Source of the DNA: Cordylochernes scorpioides
Taxonomy: Eukaryota > Arthropoda > Arachnida > Pseudoscorpiones > Chernetidae
DNA: 64,000 nt
Direction of reading: 5' to 3'
Assembly (NCBI GenBank): GCA_030710605.1
Contig: CP092876.1
Location: forward strand, 58,395,252 to 58,459,251
Translations under genes and position numbers: made by a program
Part shown: positions 52,845 through 63,749 of the stretch, piece after piece
How the letters are laid out: each line of letters begins with the position of its first letter
Position numbering within the stretch: the first letter of the stretch is position 1
Notes under the pieces: model-generated
The model's database searches: none
Seen by the model: only the letters and a program-made list of their open reading frames with translations
What the model was told of the DNA's origin: nothing

Positions 52845-54490
52845 TATAAAACTTTACAACCTAGGCATAAGTTACCAATTCATAAGTACGATCAGAAGTT
52901 ACTACGAACAAGCAACTATAGCTATCAGATGGAAGGGATCATTTACGGAAAGTATTAAGATAAACTCGGGAGTCCTCCAGGGAGAACCACTTTCCCCACT
53001 GCTCTTTATATTATTTACCACGGACTTAATCGAAATTTATAATAATTCAGACCTGCCGAGTGTAAATTTGCCAGAATTTGGAGATATCCATTTATTGCTG
53101 TACGCCGACGACATAGCAATTATAGGTGAGTCCAGGATTGAACCTCCAAAAGAAGATCAAAATACTGAAAGAATATCTCGATGAGAACTTAATGACACTA
53201 AATGAGTCCAAGTCAAAGATTATGGTGTTCCGTAATGGAGGTAACCCCTCAAATAAGGATAGATGGTTCTGGAATGATAAACCTATAACAATTACTTCAA
53301 GATATACATACTTGGGATTCCCTCTGACACCAACAATAACAACTACTCACCCGGCAAATTACTTTAAAGGAAAAGCACTTACAGCAATTAACGCCACACA
53401 CCCAATATTAATAAAATCAAAAGCAAAGTCAATAAATTTATCAATCAAACTCTTTGATACAATAGTAAGAGCTGTCCTGATGTATGCCGCTCCATTGTGG
53501 GCAACAGAGCATAAAGACTTACTGGACAGTAATACAAGACATATTTATCCGTAGGTTCCTGAATCTGCCCAGATACACTCCAGGCTACATAATCAGATTA
53601 GAAACCGGTCGTATCTCATTGAGTGTAACAGCTTTAAAATTAACCTGAAGTATTGGCTGCGGGTGTTGAATATGAGCAGTGACAGATTGCCGCGTATATG
53701 TTTTAATAGAACACGGGAACTGTCTAATGCTTCGGGCACACCCATCGGTTTCATTAAAAGGCTCACCAATCTGCTTAACAATAATGGATCCCCTGCACTT
53801 GTTTCCTGTGATGATCCTGAAACGCTGAGGAGCGCGATTACAGGGCTCTTAAAAACAGCGGCAGACCAATCTATACAAAACGACCTTACAAGAATGGATA
53901 AATCTAAGCTATACTCTCACTACAAAGACATTCACATATCTTTCATGACGGAGGGATACCTTTTAGGGGATTTTCCTTTCCCGGTTGTAAGACTACTCGC
54001 ACAAGTTAGAATACTTTCAGGTTTTTTTTTAGAGAAAACCACACCAAGATGCTCTGCGGTGAGAACCCGATTTGTACTTTCTGTAATTCAAAATTAAAAA
54101 ATGAAATAGCTCACTATATTTTTGATTGCTCTGCTCTGAAAGAAGAACCCTCATGCTCAAAACTGGGCAACTCTGTGCTTCACTTCCATCAATAATTGAC
54201 AATATGACCCAGAATAAGTATATTGCTACGGCGTTTTATGGTTTCCACAAGTCCATATCTGAGAAGAAGGCCAAGTGACACTCACTCCTCACTTTCTTAC
54301 TGCTACTCTTTTTGTGTTGTTTTTCTTGCTTCCCTCTTTCTCTTTCTTGTTTTTTTTTTTTTCCTTTTTCTTCTGTCTATATCGTTATTTCCTTTGTCTC
54401 ACTGCTTTGTTCTTATGCATACCTCTGGTGAATCCTGTATAGGGTCAGTGACCCTAAATAAAGGCTTTTTGTTTTGTTGTTATATAATAT
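52845..54490 (+). pseudogene. 5'-truncated LINE with reverse transcriptase
   Basis: Pieces in several frames: NSGVLQGEPLSPLLFILF and LLYADDIAIIG (reverse transcriptase motifs), then a thumb/linker region with KTAADQSIQNDL. A C-terminal FCNSKLKNEIAHYIFDC (Cys/His motif) comes before a 3' UTR ending AATAAAGGCTTTTTG. The endonuclease is absent. The clade cannot be fixed by eye; it is not the same as the Tx1-like, La or Lb families. Confidence 0.8.
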
Positions 54491-54511
54491 ACATATACAT
54501 GAATATATAAC

Positions 54512-54628
54512 ACATATATTAAGAAAAAGGCATCTCCTTATCGTGCAACTGAAAGTTGCTGATGGCTTGCGCCATCTATCGGAATAAATATCAACTATTC
54601 TCGTTGATTTTTAATTATTCCAGAATTG
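54512..54628 (+). mobile_element. Penelope-like repeat fragment
   Basis: Identical in type to 32938-33050 (CATCTCCTTATCGTGCAACT to ATTCCAGAATTGG). It separates two copies of the LINE 3' sequence. Confidence 0.65.
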
Positions 54629-54800
54629 GGCAACTCTGTGCTTCACTTCCATCAATAATTGACAATATGACCCAGAATAAGTATATTGCTACGGCGTTTT
54701 ATGGTTTCCACAAGTCCATATCTGAGAAGAAGGCCAAGTGACACTCACTCCTCACTTTCTTACTGCTACTCTTTTTGTGTTATTTTTCTTGCTTCCCAGT
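54628..54800 (+). repeat. Duplicate of the LINE 3' segment
   Basis: Repeats 54165-54330 almost exactly (GGCAACTCTGTGCTTCACTT onward). Probably a target-side duplication or a second 5'-truncated LINE copy. Positions 54801-55486 hold no named feature. Confidence 0.7.
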
Positions 54801-55486
54801 AGTAGTTCCCCCTTCCCCCTTTGTAGTTCATTTGGCGATCTATGAAATTCTTGCCTAAACCAAAGAAGCGGATGGTATTGAAGATAACCTCATGAAGATC
54901 AATCTCTAAACTAAAAAGAAATACTACCTTCTTTACCTATTTCTTCTATTTATTTATTATATATATAAACTCTCTCTATATACGTATAACAATATGGACA
55001 AATACTATTCCATAGATGCAGGCACTCTTCTATAAATACCACAATAGTTCACGAATTTATTAAATTTAGTTTGAAATTTCGAGATATCGTTCAACCAGCA
55101 CCTATCATCCACCATGCACGTATATTTTCAAAATATTGTTTTTTACACACACAAATATTGTAATATATTTCTCTCAATATAATAAGTATTTAAAATATGT
55201 AAATAATATTTTGTATAAAAATAGTATTTATCATTAATTTGTTAATGGGATACTCCTGTTGAAAGCTTGAAAATAAAAAGTTTGCACAAGAAACTTAGCC
55301 CTAGAGGCTTTATTTATTTATTATGTATAAAATCCGTTCGTAAAAAGACATTTTTTTTCTAAGGATTATCCTACTAGTTTCAAAGATATACGCGTGTGCC
55401 GCGCATTAACATACACTTTGGATATAAAACAATTGAAAATAATTTCATAATTTTTTTTTTTATGTGTGTGCGCCTTATAAATAATA

Positions 55487-56518
55487 TCTATCTATATATA
55501 AAAATGAATGTGTTGTGTGTGTCCTTTATGCCTGACCAAACCACTCATTGGAACGCCATGAAACTTTGGGAAGTTATTTAGTATAGTACTGGGAAGGTTT
55601 CTGAAAGATTATTTCTTTAATATCTTGAATATCCTTAGAGTTATTTGCAGATTTGTAGATTTAACTCGCAAGCAGCGCCACCATTGCGACGGAGATAGGC
55701 TTAGGCAGGAAGTCTGCTCCACGCCTGATGACATTGGGTCTTTCAGGGCTAATATATTAAGTAAAACTAATTCAAATATTAGTGCTTTATAATGGCTCTC
55801 TCCTTGAGGTTACCGATTTAAAAGTTTATTTTCTAATTTAGATTGTATAAGAAACATATTTTATTTTAAGTATTGTACTTTATTTAAAAAAGTTTAAATA
55901 ATTGTGCAAGACGATATATACGATATATAAAAATCAAAAGAAATAATGAGTATCGATTAAATATAAAATTAGAATAAATATAAATGCGATACTAAAAATT
56001 AAATAACTTATATAGAAGATTTTGCATAGTTTCGTCCTGTAAGCATACCAACCGGGAAAAAATGTTCACTAGATAAAACGATGATTTTGTAATGTAGAAA
56101 ATTAGGAAAGACAAAATTCAGGATGACACGGCAATTTATTTGAGACAAGAATAATGATACAATCCCAAGGCAAAGATACTATTCCTTTAACTTCCAATTA
56201 CCGAGGGAACCAATTAATATGGATTTTATTCAACTACTCGAGTATTTTTCAAGGGACCGGGAAAAAATGTTCACTAGATAAAACGATGATTTTGTAATGT
56301 AGAAAATTAGGAAAGACAAAATTCAGGATGACACGGCACACAGGAACCAGGAAAAAATGTTCACTTTATCGAGAGATTCAAATTTACGAGTTTCAAATTA
56401 TCAAAATATATCTATTATTTTTTTTTTAAATAAGTTTATAGAGAATTATTTTAACAAATGTTCGTTAGACAAACCTTTACTCGGGTAAAACCCGGGCGAA
56501 GCCGGGTACATCCGCTAG
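55487..56518 (-). mobile_element. GC-head element, copy 5 (- strand)
   Basis: Reverse copy of 47503-48212: head complement GGGTACATCCGCTAG at the right, tail at the left. An internal tandem duplication of about 80 bp (GTTCACTAGATAAAACGATG) at 56060 and 56255, plus extra sequence, makes it longer. Confidence 0.7.
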
Positions 56519-58152
56519 TATATAATAATAATAAGATAATAATAATATTAATAAAAATAGAATGTGAGAGATATGCTTTTCGTAGAAGAACTTTCATAAA
56601 ATTAAATATAGGTATCAGACCTCCTAATTTTCATTTTAAAAATTCTTTTATATTACCACTAATAATAATGAGTGGGAGCAAATCAGGTTGTGAAAAAAAA
56701 GTACTTCACATAATTTTAAAATTAATCAATTTCTTTATTAAACTTTTACATGACAAACAACAACAAAAAAGTTCATATATAATTACAATATTTTACAAAT
56801 CATCGTGAAAAAAAGAAGCCTAAAATTTAGAGATCTCAATATTTAAACATTTATATTATAGCGTTTTAATTTTATTGATCTTTTAAAATAATTTTTTTAA
56901 TAATCATTTTTTTAAATATCTAGTTTTTCAAAAAATAAATAAAATAAAATTCACACAGTTTTTTTAATACTTAGTCTAAGTGAGGCTTTAAATGTATATT
57001 TTTATATTTAAACAATTTATATAGAGAAACATTTTAATTGGTTAATTTCTGAATGCTGTAAAATATTTTAAATGAGTTTACACAAAATTACTATGTTTAA
57101 TGTAAAAAATGTAATAAAATTGTTTAAGAAAGTTCCAATCAAAAGATAAAAGTCACCAAAAGAAACTTTAATTCTATTAAAAACCTAAATTATTTGGTTA
57201 AATTGATTTTGAGCAAACTTATAGAAAACTTTTCGTGTTAGTTGAATAGATTTTTTTTGTTTTGGATGCTTTTCTGGGTATTTTTATTTAACATTTAATC
57301 AATTATTGCATCTTTTTATTGATTTAATTGTGAATGTTGCCACACTTTTTAAAAATATACTTTTATTATACGTGTTATCTTAAAAGTGAGTATTTAAGAC
57401 TAACTTTTTGTTTATTGAATAAACAAAAAGAAGTCTATAAAATAGGTTAAAACTTCGTAATAAAAATATGTGATTTTTAAGATTAAAAATCCATATTTCA
57501 TATCTATTAAATTCTCTAAAATGCACTATATATAAGAAAAATCAAAGATATAAGGTTTCTTACACCATATTAAAGAGTTTAAGCGTTAACATTCTTTCTT
57601 TGGTTAATATTTATATATTTGTAATTACTCTCCCGTATCTATTGATAGACATGTAAAAATATTGAAATAGTACTATTTCATGATTGAAAAATGAATATAT
57701 AGCAATTTTTGTTATGTTTTTATTAAGTAGGCAAGCCTCTGTTAAATAATGCCAAATATATTAGATATAATTTTGTACTAATATTTTAATGCTATGGTAA
57801 AATTATCGTATATAGCTCGCTCTATATATACATTTAATAAAATCATAGAATTATTTTATTAATGATTTAATTTTGGGACGGGAGTTAATATATCACAGAA
57901 AATCCAGACCATACCAGTCCTAAAAAAGAGAGAAAAATAATGCACATTACCAATTGCTTTATTTTGTTAAGACCTAGCGCGAAGATGCAATTGTATGGTG
58001 GAGCATGATTTGGTATATACAGCATATATTTAGTAAAGCTATGCTCAATAAATCCTTCAAAGTTTCTAACAAGTTTAAAGCCACAATATTAAATCGCTAT
58101 AGATATGCGAATATGTATATTTATGTAAATTATTTACACTTTACATAGGCTT
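56519..58152. other. Unassigned AT-rich; 3' region of - strand gene
   Basis: No repeat or exon recognised. A possible polyadenylation signal for the - strand gene (AATAAA, read on the - strand) is at 57958-57963, about 190 bp after its stop. Confidence 0.4.
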
Positions 58153-61100
58153 TTATACACTCATGGTGTAGTAAACGAGACCAGGATCTTTGGCATTTTG
58201 TTGTTGGGTGGGTGGCTGTTTCTGGTAGGGATAGGGTGGAGGGATTCTGCCATAGGTGTTATTGTTGGGGGGTCCGAAGCCATTGGGATGGGGTCCGTAA
58301 CCATTGTGAGGGACTGTGCTGCCATTTTGGAGCGCTGCTCCATTATAAGGTCTATTCTGGTGAACCGATCCATTATGGTGCGTCTGTCCATTTTGGTGAA
58401 CCGTGTTACTCCGGGGTACCATGTGATGAGCTGCACCATTGTGAAGTGCGCTGTGATTCTGATGAATTGTGCCGTTGTTTCTGGGGATTGTGCTTCCTTG
58501 GTAAGGCGATCCATTTTGTAGGATAGAGTTATTCGGATGAGATGTACCATTTTGTAAGCCAGGGTTTGTATAATGGATTGCATCATTATTCCGAGGAAGA
58601 ATGTTACCCTGATGAACTGCTCCATTTTTGAGCACCGCGTTATTCTGGTAGACTGCACCGTTATTGCGGGATATGGCGCTGCTCTGGTGCAGGCTGTGTC
58701 GACCCATTCCATTCTGTGGAACCATGTCGTATACCATGTCTACGCCGTTGTTGCGGAGAGCACCATTCTGGTGTTGATAATAGGCTGCGGGTGTTTCATA
58801 CACAGGCTGTAAGTTGGGAGGTGGGTACATGTACCCCGATCTGGAGATGTAGTTGGGCAGAGAGTTCCTCTTGATGGCGCCGTAAGAATCGTGGCAAGGG
58901 GCCCATCCATCCATAAGAATTTTCGGGGAGGAGCTCGCCCCTTCTGGAGTTCCCCTTTCTTCCCTCGTCGTGAATTGAATCGACTTCTGTAAGCCTTCGC
59001 GACCCCGCTTGGGACGCAGTTTTATTTCCGGATAAGACAAGGTGGGTCTATCTTTGCACACATCCGGGATATTGCCAACTTCTTTTGGAGGGACTGTCCT
59101 CTGTTGGTGTACTTCAGGCAAACAAGGCCAGCTAACAGGTCCGACTTGGGAGGCTAGAGGGTGAGGCTGTATCTGATTCTGCAGCTGCTTCAGGATCTCT
59201 GTGGTCGTTCCGTACTTAGGACGGATGCCTCTGACCGAGGGCAGTCTGGAAAACCCGTAAGTTGGGTCTTCTTCTGTCAAACTGTAGCGTTTCTTTATTT
59301 TCTCTATCCTCGGCACGTTTTGCTGCACGAACAGCTCCAATTCGTCTTTGTCCTCTTGATCAGTGTTCCCCGTGTTGTCGTTGCAATCGAGGGTTAGCAT
59401 ACGTAGCTTTTCAGCAAGACTCATTTCCCCGATCGAAGCGCTCTTCGGGCGGTCCTTTGTCTTTTTCTTTATGTCCGCGCCTCGAATAAGGCTGCGACGG
59501 AGTGCAGACATCTCGATGGAATGGCGGACTTCGTTGTTGGACCTGTGCTGGGTGCTCAGGTCCTTGAACTCCTCTGGACTAAGTTGGCATTGCTTCGAGA
59601 GTCTCACGTGGTCCATAAAATCATTTTCTGTGAAAGGAATCTCAATTTTGGTCTCTTTGTTGACGGCATCTTCATGTTCCATCCTATCATCTTGAGAATA
59701 TTCAATAGTATTGACTTCAGACTCTTTTGATTCTTCCTCGATCTTAATTTCATCAAGTTCTGTTTTATTATCTGGTATATTTTCTTCGCTTTCGCTGATT
59801 GTATTGTTTTGCTTGGGTGGATCAGCTTCATATATATGCTCATCTTCGATTGTGCTTTCGCCGTTTAGATCGCATTCATCAAACTTGGGTAGGTTATCGT
59901 TGATCTCCGGCAGCTGGTCCCTTTTGTTTAGGAAGGATGGGTCATTCATCATGATGTCCAGCCAGTGGGATTGAATGAAGTCGTTATTGACGAAGCACAT
60001 GACATTGCTGGGTGGAACCTGGGAGTTGCCGTGGGGGGTTTTAGACAGGTCAGGAGGGGCTCGCATGGCCACGGATTCTCCTTCGGGGAACTCTTCACTG
60101 AAGACAGTCATGTTGACGTTGAAGGTCACGCGGGCTCCCGAACATGGTCCTTTCTTCAGAAGGGATTTCGTCTTCACGGCAGGACTGATTTTATTAGCTC
60201 GACTAGAGGAATAATCGTCATCCCCATTCGGGAAGTCTAAAGAGGTGACGAGTTCATCTTCGTCATTTTCAAACATGCTGAATCTCACTCCTTTTTTAGG
60301 CTTAGAACGCTTTTCTTCTTTTATCGTATTTCCATTCGAAGAATTGTCATCTTTAGCATGCTTTTCGCATGGTTCGGTGATATTCAGGCTTTCATAAATC
60401 CAGTCTTCGTCATCCATAGTGTCTATCTGGATTGTTTCATTCTGTTGACCCGAGGGTTCTGTGCGTGATGATTGGTCTTTTTGTTGAGGTGGGTCATCAA
60501 AGGGGCCGTCAATCCATTCTTCCACCTCATCGTCCAGAGCAAACACCCGTCCATTAGAGTCCTCGTACCTGAAGGCCATTGGTGAGATATCAAAGTTTTC
60601 GGTCTGAATTTCCTCTTCAGGCTCAACATCGGTCGAATGAGGTTGGTCATCATGACTAGACTTCTGGGCTGTTTCTTTCTGTTCTGTTACCACTTCACTT
60701 TCCGATTCTGTATTGTCGTCTTCATCCAATTCGCTTATTGTTGAAATTGGAGGCGTTTTGTTAACTGGAAAATTTAGGGTGGAGCGGAGAGTGGGATCTT
60801 CCTCAAGTGTAATGTCTATGAGGACATCATCCTCTCTATTCTCGGGGCCCTGATTGGCCGAGGTGAGGGCATCTATCGAGTCTAACTCTGCAATATCGTC
60901 GTCCTCGTCAGCCGGCGACACTGAACTTTCCTCGTCGATGCAAAGTTGCTCTTCCCCTTCTGAAATCGAACAAATCTCCCGACGAAACTCTTCCAGGACA
61001 TTCTCACTGTAGGAATTTGATGAATAGAACTTACGTTGGTGTTCTTCCCTATACTGGCGAATTTCCTGCCTTAGTTCTGATATTTCATATAGTATAGCAG

Positions 61101-61338
61101 ATGAGGACTTCTTTTCATGGACAGTTTCTGTGATTTGGGTGGAAGTATGAGAGATAGTGTCCTCTTGGGAAGATGCTGGGTAGACATGGGAGATTGGCGG
61201 TGAGGTAGATACAGCTTCTAGCAAGTCTTCCTGATGCACTACGGGGAGGGATACCTTGCGAAGGGGCGCAGGTGAATCAAAGACGATGAGGTCCCCCTGG
61301 CAGGGGACTTCGAGACAGGGGACCATGGCGGCGGTCAT
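58153..61338 (-). CDS. Large disordered protein with RVxF motifs and PDZ-ligand tail
   Basis: About 1061 residues are encoded in a single frame from the first in-frame ATG at 61338. The frame is open a little further, to a TAA near 61450, but without an ATG. I do not recognise the family. Visible parts, in ATG numbering: a helical/coiled-coil stretch (about 82-123), long acidic Ser/Glu/Asp-rich regions, and two PP1-docking-like motifs (KGVRF about 349, RVTF about 403). A basic Ser-rich block follows (about 605-720, with KKRYSLTEEDPTYGFSRLPS and RGIRPKYGTTTEIL) that looks conserved. After a Pro-rich region comes an Asn/His/Gln/Gly-rich repeat tail (about 856-1023) and the end YYTMSV, a class I PDZ-ligand pattern. 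No enzyme or membrane segment is seen, so a cytoplasmic scaffold or PP1 regulator is an inference. GC3 and codon use differ clearly from the flanks. It could be the 3'-terminal exon of a larger gene. Confidence 0.85.
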   Translation of the reverse strand: MTAAMVPCLEVPCQGDLIVFDSPAPLRKVSLPVVHQEDLLEAVSTSPPISHVYPASSQEDTISHTSTQITETVHEKKSSSAILYEISELRQEIRQYREEHQRKFYSSNSYSENVLEEFRREICSISEGEEQLCIDEESSVSPADEDDDIAELDSIDALTSANQGPENREDDVLIDITLEEDPTLRSTLNFPVNKTPPISTISELDEDDNTESESEVVTEQKETAQKSSHDDQPHSTDVEPEEEIQTENFDISPMAFRYEDSNGRVFALDDEVEEWIDGPFDDPPQQKDQSSRTEPSGQQNETIQIDTMDDEDWIYESLNITEPCEKHAKDDNSSNGNTIKEEKRSKPKKGVRFSMFENDEDELVTSLDFPNGDDDYSSSRANKISPAVKTKSLLKKGPCSGARVTFNVNMTVFSEEFPEGESVAMRAPPDLSKTPHGNSQVPPSNVMCFVNNDFIQSHWLDIMMNDPSFLNKRDQLPEINDNLPKFDECDLNGESTIEDEHIYEADPPKQNNTISESEENIPDNKTELDEIKIEEESKESEVNTIEYSQDDRMEHEDAVNKETKIEIPFTENDFMDHVRLSKQCQLSPEEFKDLSTQHRSNNEVRHSIEMSALRRSLIRGADIKKKTKDRPKSASIGEMSLAEKLRMLTLDCNDNTGNTDQEDKDELELFVQQNVPRIEKIKKRYSLTEEDPTYGFSRLPSVRGIRPKYGTTTEILKQLQNQIQPHPLASQVGPVSWPCLPEVHQQRTVPPKEVGNIPDVCKDRPTLSYPEIKLRPKRGREGLQKSIQFTTREERGTPEGASSSPKILMDGWAPCHDSYGAIKRNSLPNYISRSGYMYPPPNLQPVYETPAAYYQHQNGALRNNGVDMVYDMVPQNGMGRHSLHQSSAISRNNGAVYQNNAVLKNGAVHQGNILPRNNDAIHYTNPGLQNGTSHPNNSILQNGSPYQGSTIPRNNGTIHQNHSALHNGAAHHMVPRSNTVHQNGQTHHNGSVHQNRPYNGAALQNGSTVPHNGYGPHPNGFGPPNNNTYGRIPPPYPYQKQPPTQQQNAKDPGLVYYTMSV

Positions 61339-61404
61339 CTCCCCATGGCTCCTGCGCACACAGCCACCGCCAATTATTCCTGCGCTGTCACGGGCCGCTG
61401 CCAC

Positions 61405-61894
61405 TCGCTCATTAATGCCAGGACCATTGAATGGATTCTTTTTTTTTTATTTTTATCGTCGTTGCTACTCTGTGGGATGTATGTGACGCCGCTTCTTCTT
61501 TCCACAACTAATTATTTTACAACCCCTTCTTCCTATCATTATATACCGATATTAATAAAAATATTGAACGAGATTTTTCGTTTTTTTTAGCGTCTCTCAT
61601 AGTAGTAGTGGAAGAATCTTCCTGACCTTCACACAACACAATGGATTCATCCCCTGAGCTATCATCGACAAGGTCTGTCTGCCATTACAGCCAAGAACAC
61701 TTCGCTGAAGAGTTTCTATCATTTTCAAAATGGGTTTATTTATTTATTCAAGCCATCTTAAAATCATAAACAATATTATAACAAATAGTTATATTAAAAA
61801 TTATCCTGACCGTGCACACATGGGCATTTCTAGATGGCAGAGCGCCATAGAGTGAAACAAACAAAAAAAAACTAAACGTTTATTCAACTTGTTC
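61405..61894. other. Upstream region of the - strand gene
   Basis: Low-complexity A/T runs; no exon or promoter element could be supported. Confidence 0.35.
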
Positions 61895-62005
61895 GGTGAT
61901 ATTTGGCCAACCCAATTTCTTGATAAATCAAGAAAAGTCAATCACGTACGCGTTTCGGGCTGTTGGCCCTCGTCAGCGTGGTGTAGACTGTACCTCTACG
62001 ACCAA
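61895..62005. mobile_element. Penelope-like repeat with hammerhead
   Basis: Matches the 33050-33140 part of the Penelope-like repeat (TTGATAAATCAAGAAAAG to GACTGTACCTC). Flanks are unrelated. Sequence from 62006 to 62358 has no named feature. Confidence 0.6.
61940..61984 (-). ncRNA. Hammerhead ribozyme, copy 2
   Basis: On the - strand: arm ACCACG, core CTGACGA, stem II GGGC-CAACA-GCCC, GAAA, ACGCGT, cleavage triplet GTA, arm CGTGAT. The T-to-C change in the core falls at the one variable position (N7), and GTA is an allowed cleavage triplet. Stem I has one mismatch. The changes avoid all invariant bases. Confidence 0.8.
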
Positions 62006-62358
62006 ATTATAAATAATTTAATATATTAATTATAAAGGGGGAAAACTGCGCCATCTGTATTTAGAAATATAAACTATTTAGAGCGATCGTTCCTTTTTTA
62101 TTACCCGCAATAAAATAATTCTCTACTGCCTTATTGCAATAACACTCCTAAAGTTTTCCATTGCTTAAGTTGTAAGAAATGTTTTGTTAAAAAGATATGA
62201 ACATGCTAAATCAATCGAGGAGACCTTTCACAGAACTCCATTACGTTTTCTTAAATGTATAGAAATAGTAATATATAAGAGAGGTTATTTAAATTGGAAA
62301 GTACACATTGAGTATATATTTTAAAATTTAAATACGTGGGTTAATTTTTAAAAATATA

Positions 62359-62526
62359 CAGTTAAGCCTGTCTATAGCGCCCTCTCTAAATAGCGCTTTC
62401 CTCTCTATAGCGCCCGTATTTAAACATTAAAATGTAAACATTTTACATTAAAAGTAACCTGTCTATAGCACCCCCTCTCTATTTTGGTTGAGTCCCAAGA
62501 GGGGGCGCTATAGACAGGTTTAACTG
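62359..62526. mobile_element. Pogo-like MITE PM2
   Basis: CAGTTAAGCCTGTCTATAGC at the left and GCTATAGACAGGTTTAACTG at the right, flanked by TA. The interior has repeated CTATAGCGCC segments. Length 168 bp. Confidence 0.85.
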
Positions 62527-62794
62527 TATTTAGAAAAACTACTGGAAATATAGAAAGTTATTTTTTACATCCAGAAGGAATTGGCAGAATAGCTTGACAC
62601 TTGTGGCATGATGAACATAGGCTATCATATAGACCAAATGATTTAAAAATGAAAAACGTGACAACATTTAACTATTTTTTAGACGTTTTGAATACAAAAT
62701 TTAATCATTCATTACACTCAACATGAAGTTAATGGAAGCCAAATTTCGTTTTTTTAAGTGATTCTGTGTGTAATACAAGCATATACTTGTACTT

Positions 62795-63150
62795 TCTATT
62801 AAGAAAAAGGCATCTCCTTATCGTGCAACTTAAAGTTGCTGATGGCTTGCGGCATCTATCGGAATAAATATAAACTATTCTCGTTGATTTTTAATTATTC
62901 CAGAATTGGTCAAATACCCATTCTTGATTAATCAAGAAACGTGTTTCCGTGGATAGCTTTTCTTGATTAATCAAGAATGGGTATTTGGCCAATTCTGGAA
63001 TAATTAAAAATCAACGAGAATAGTTGATATTTATTCCGATAGATGGCGCAAGCCATCAGAAACTTTCAGTTGCACGATAAGGAGATGTCTTTTAAATAAT
63101 TTATGCACCTTATCCCAGTACAATGTCACATTTGTACTATTTTTTCATAT
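62795..63150. mobile_element. Penelope-like repeat, inverted pair
   Basis: A forward copy (62805-62940) and a reverse copy (62955-63090) of the 140-bp segment meet at AATCAAGAAACGTGTTTCC. The layout is as at 32938-33410 but without the hammerhead between them; only a remnant (GAAACGTGTTTCCGTGG) remains. The right flank (CACCTTATCCCAGTACAAT) matches 33413-33430. Confidence 0.6.
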
Positions 63151-63289
63151 TGTTCTTTCTAATTGTGGTAGCGTATGAGTACAAGAAAATTGTGATATTT
63201 GAGCCATACGATGCTTAGAACAATAGCTGCAGCAGATATGAACGTTCTCTCTTAGCAATCACGCCATCTTGACTTTATTGACTTTGTTA

Positions 63290-63500
63290 TGGTGGTGATG
63301 AATGTGCCCCCACAATATCAGAGGTGACATTTTGTCCCATGAATACCATCCTTCTGAAATTTATGTAAAAAATATATAACATATGATATATATGCGTGGT
63401 AAGGACAAAATATTCGAGAGATGAGTTTCTTTCAACACTTTATTAGGACATCAAGCTTTCGGGCACAGCGTGGCCCTTCTACAGGATCAAATGTATAAGA
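63290..63500. mobile_element. Penelope-like fragments
   Basis: Positions 63290-63365 resemble 39190-39290. Positions 63448-63485, read on the - strand, give CTGTAGAAGGGCCACGC + GCCCGAAAGC, a motif like degenerate Penelope hammerheads. No coding. Positions 63500-63749 are AT-rich and unassigned. Confidence 0.4.
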
Positions 63501-63749
63501 AAAATGATACACTATATACACGAAGAATAAATCTGCATATGTATTATTAGAATTAGTTCTAATTTTTTTTTTTTATATGATATATATATAACGTATTAAC
63601 TTAGTTTATAATTTTGAATAAAGATAGTGGGGCTTACTATAACTTGTAATTAATTCTCTAGTATAATTCAACAAAAGATAAGGAAAGATCAAATATGAGA
63701 AATTACCTCTGAGAGAAGAATTACAAAAACAAGACTCAGAACGAAACAC

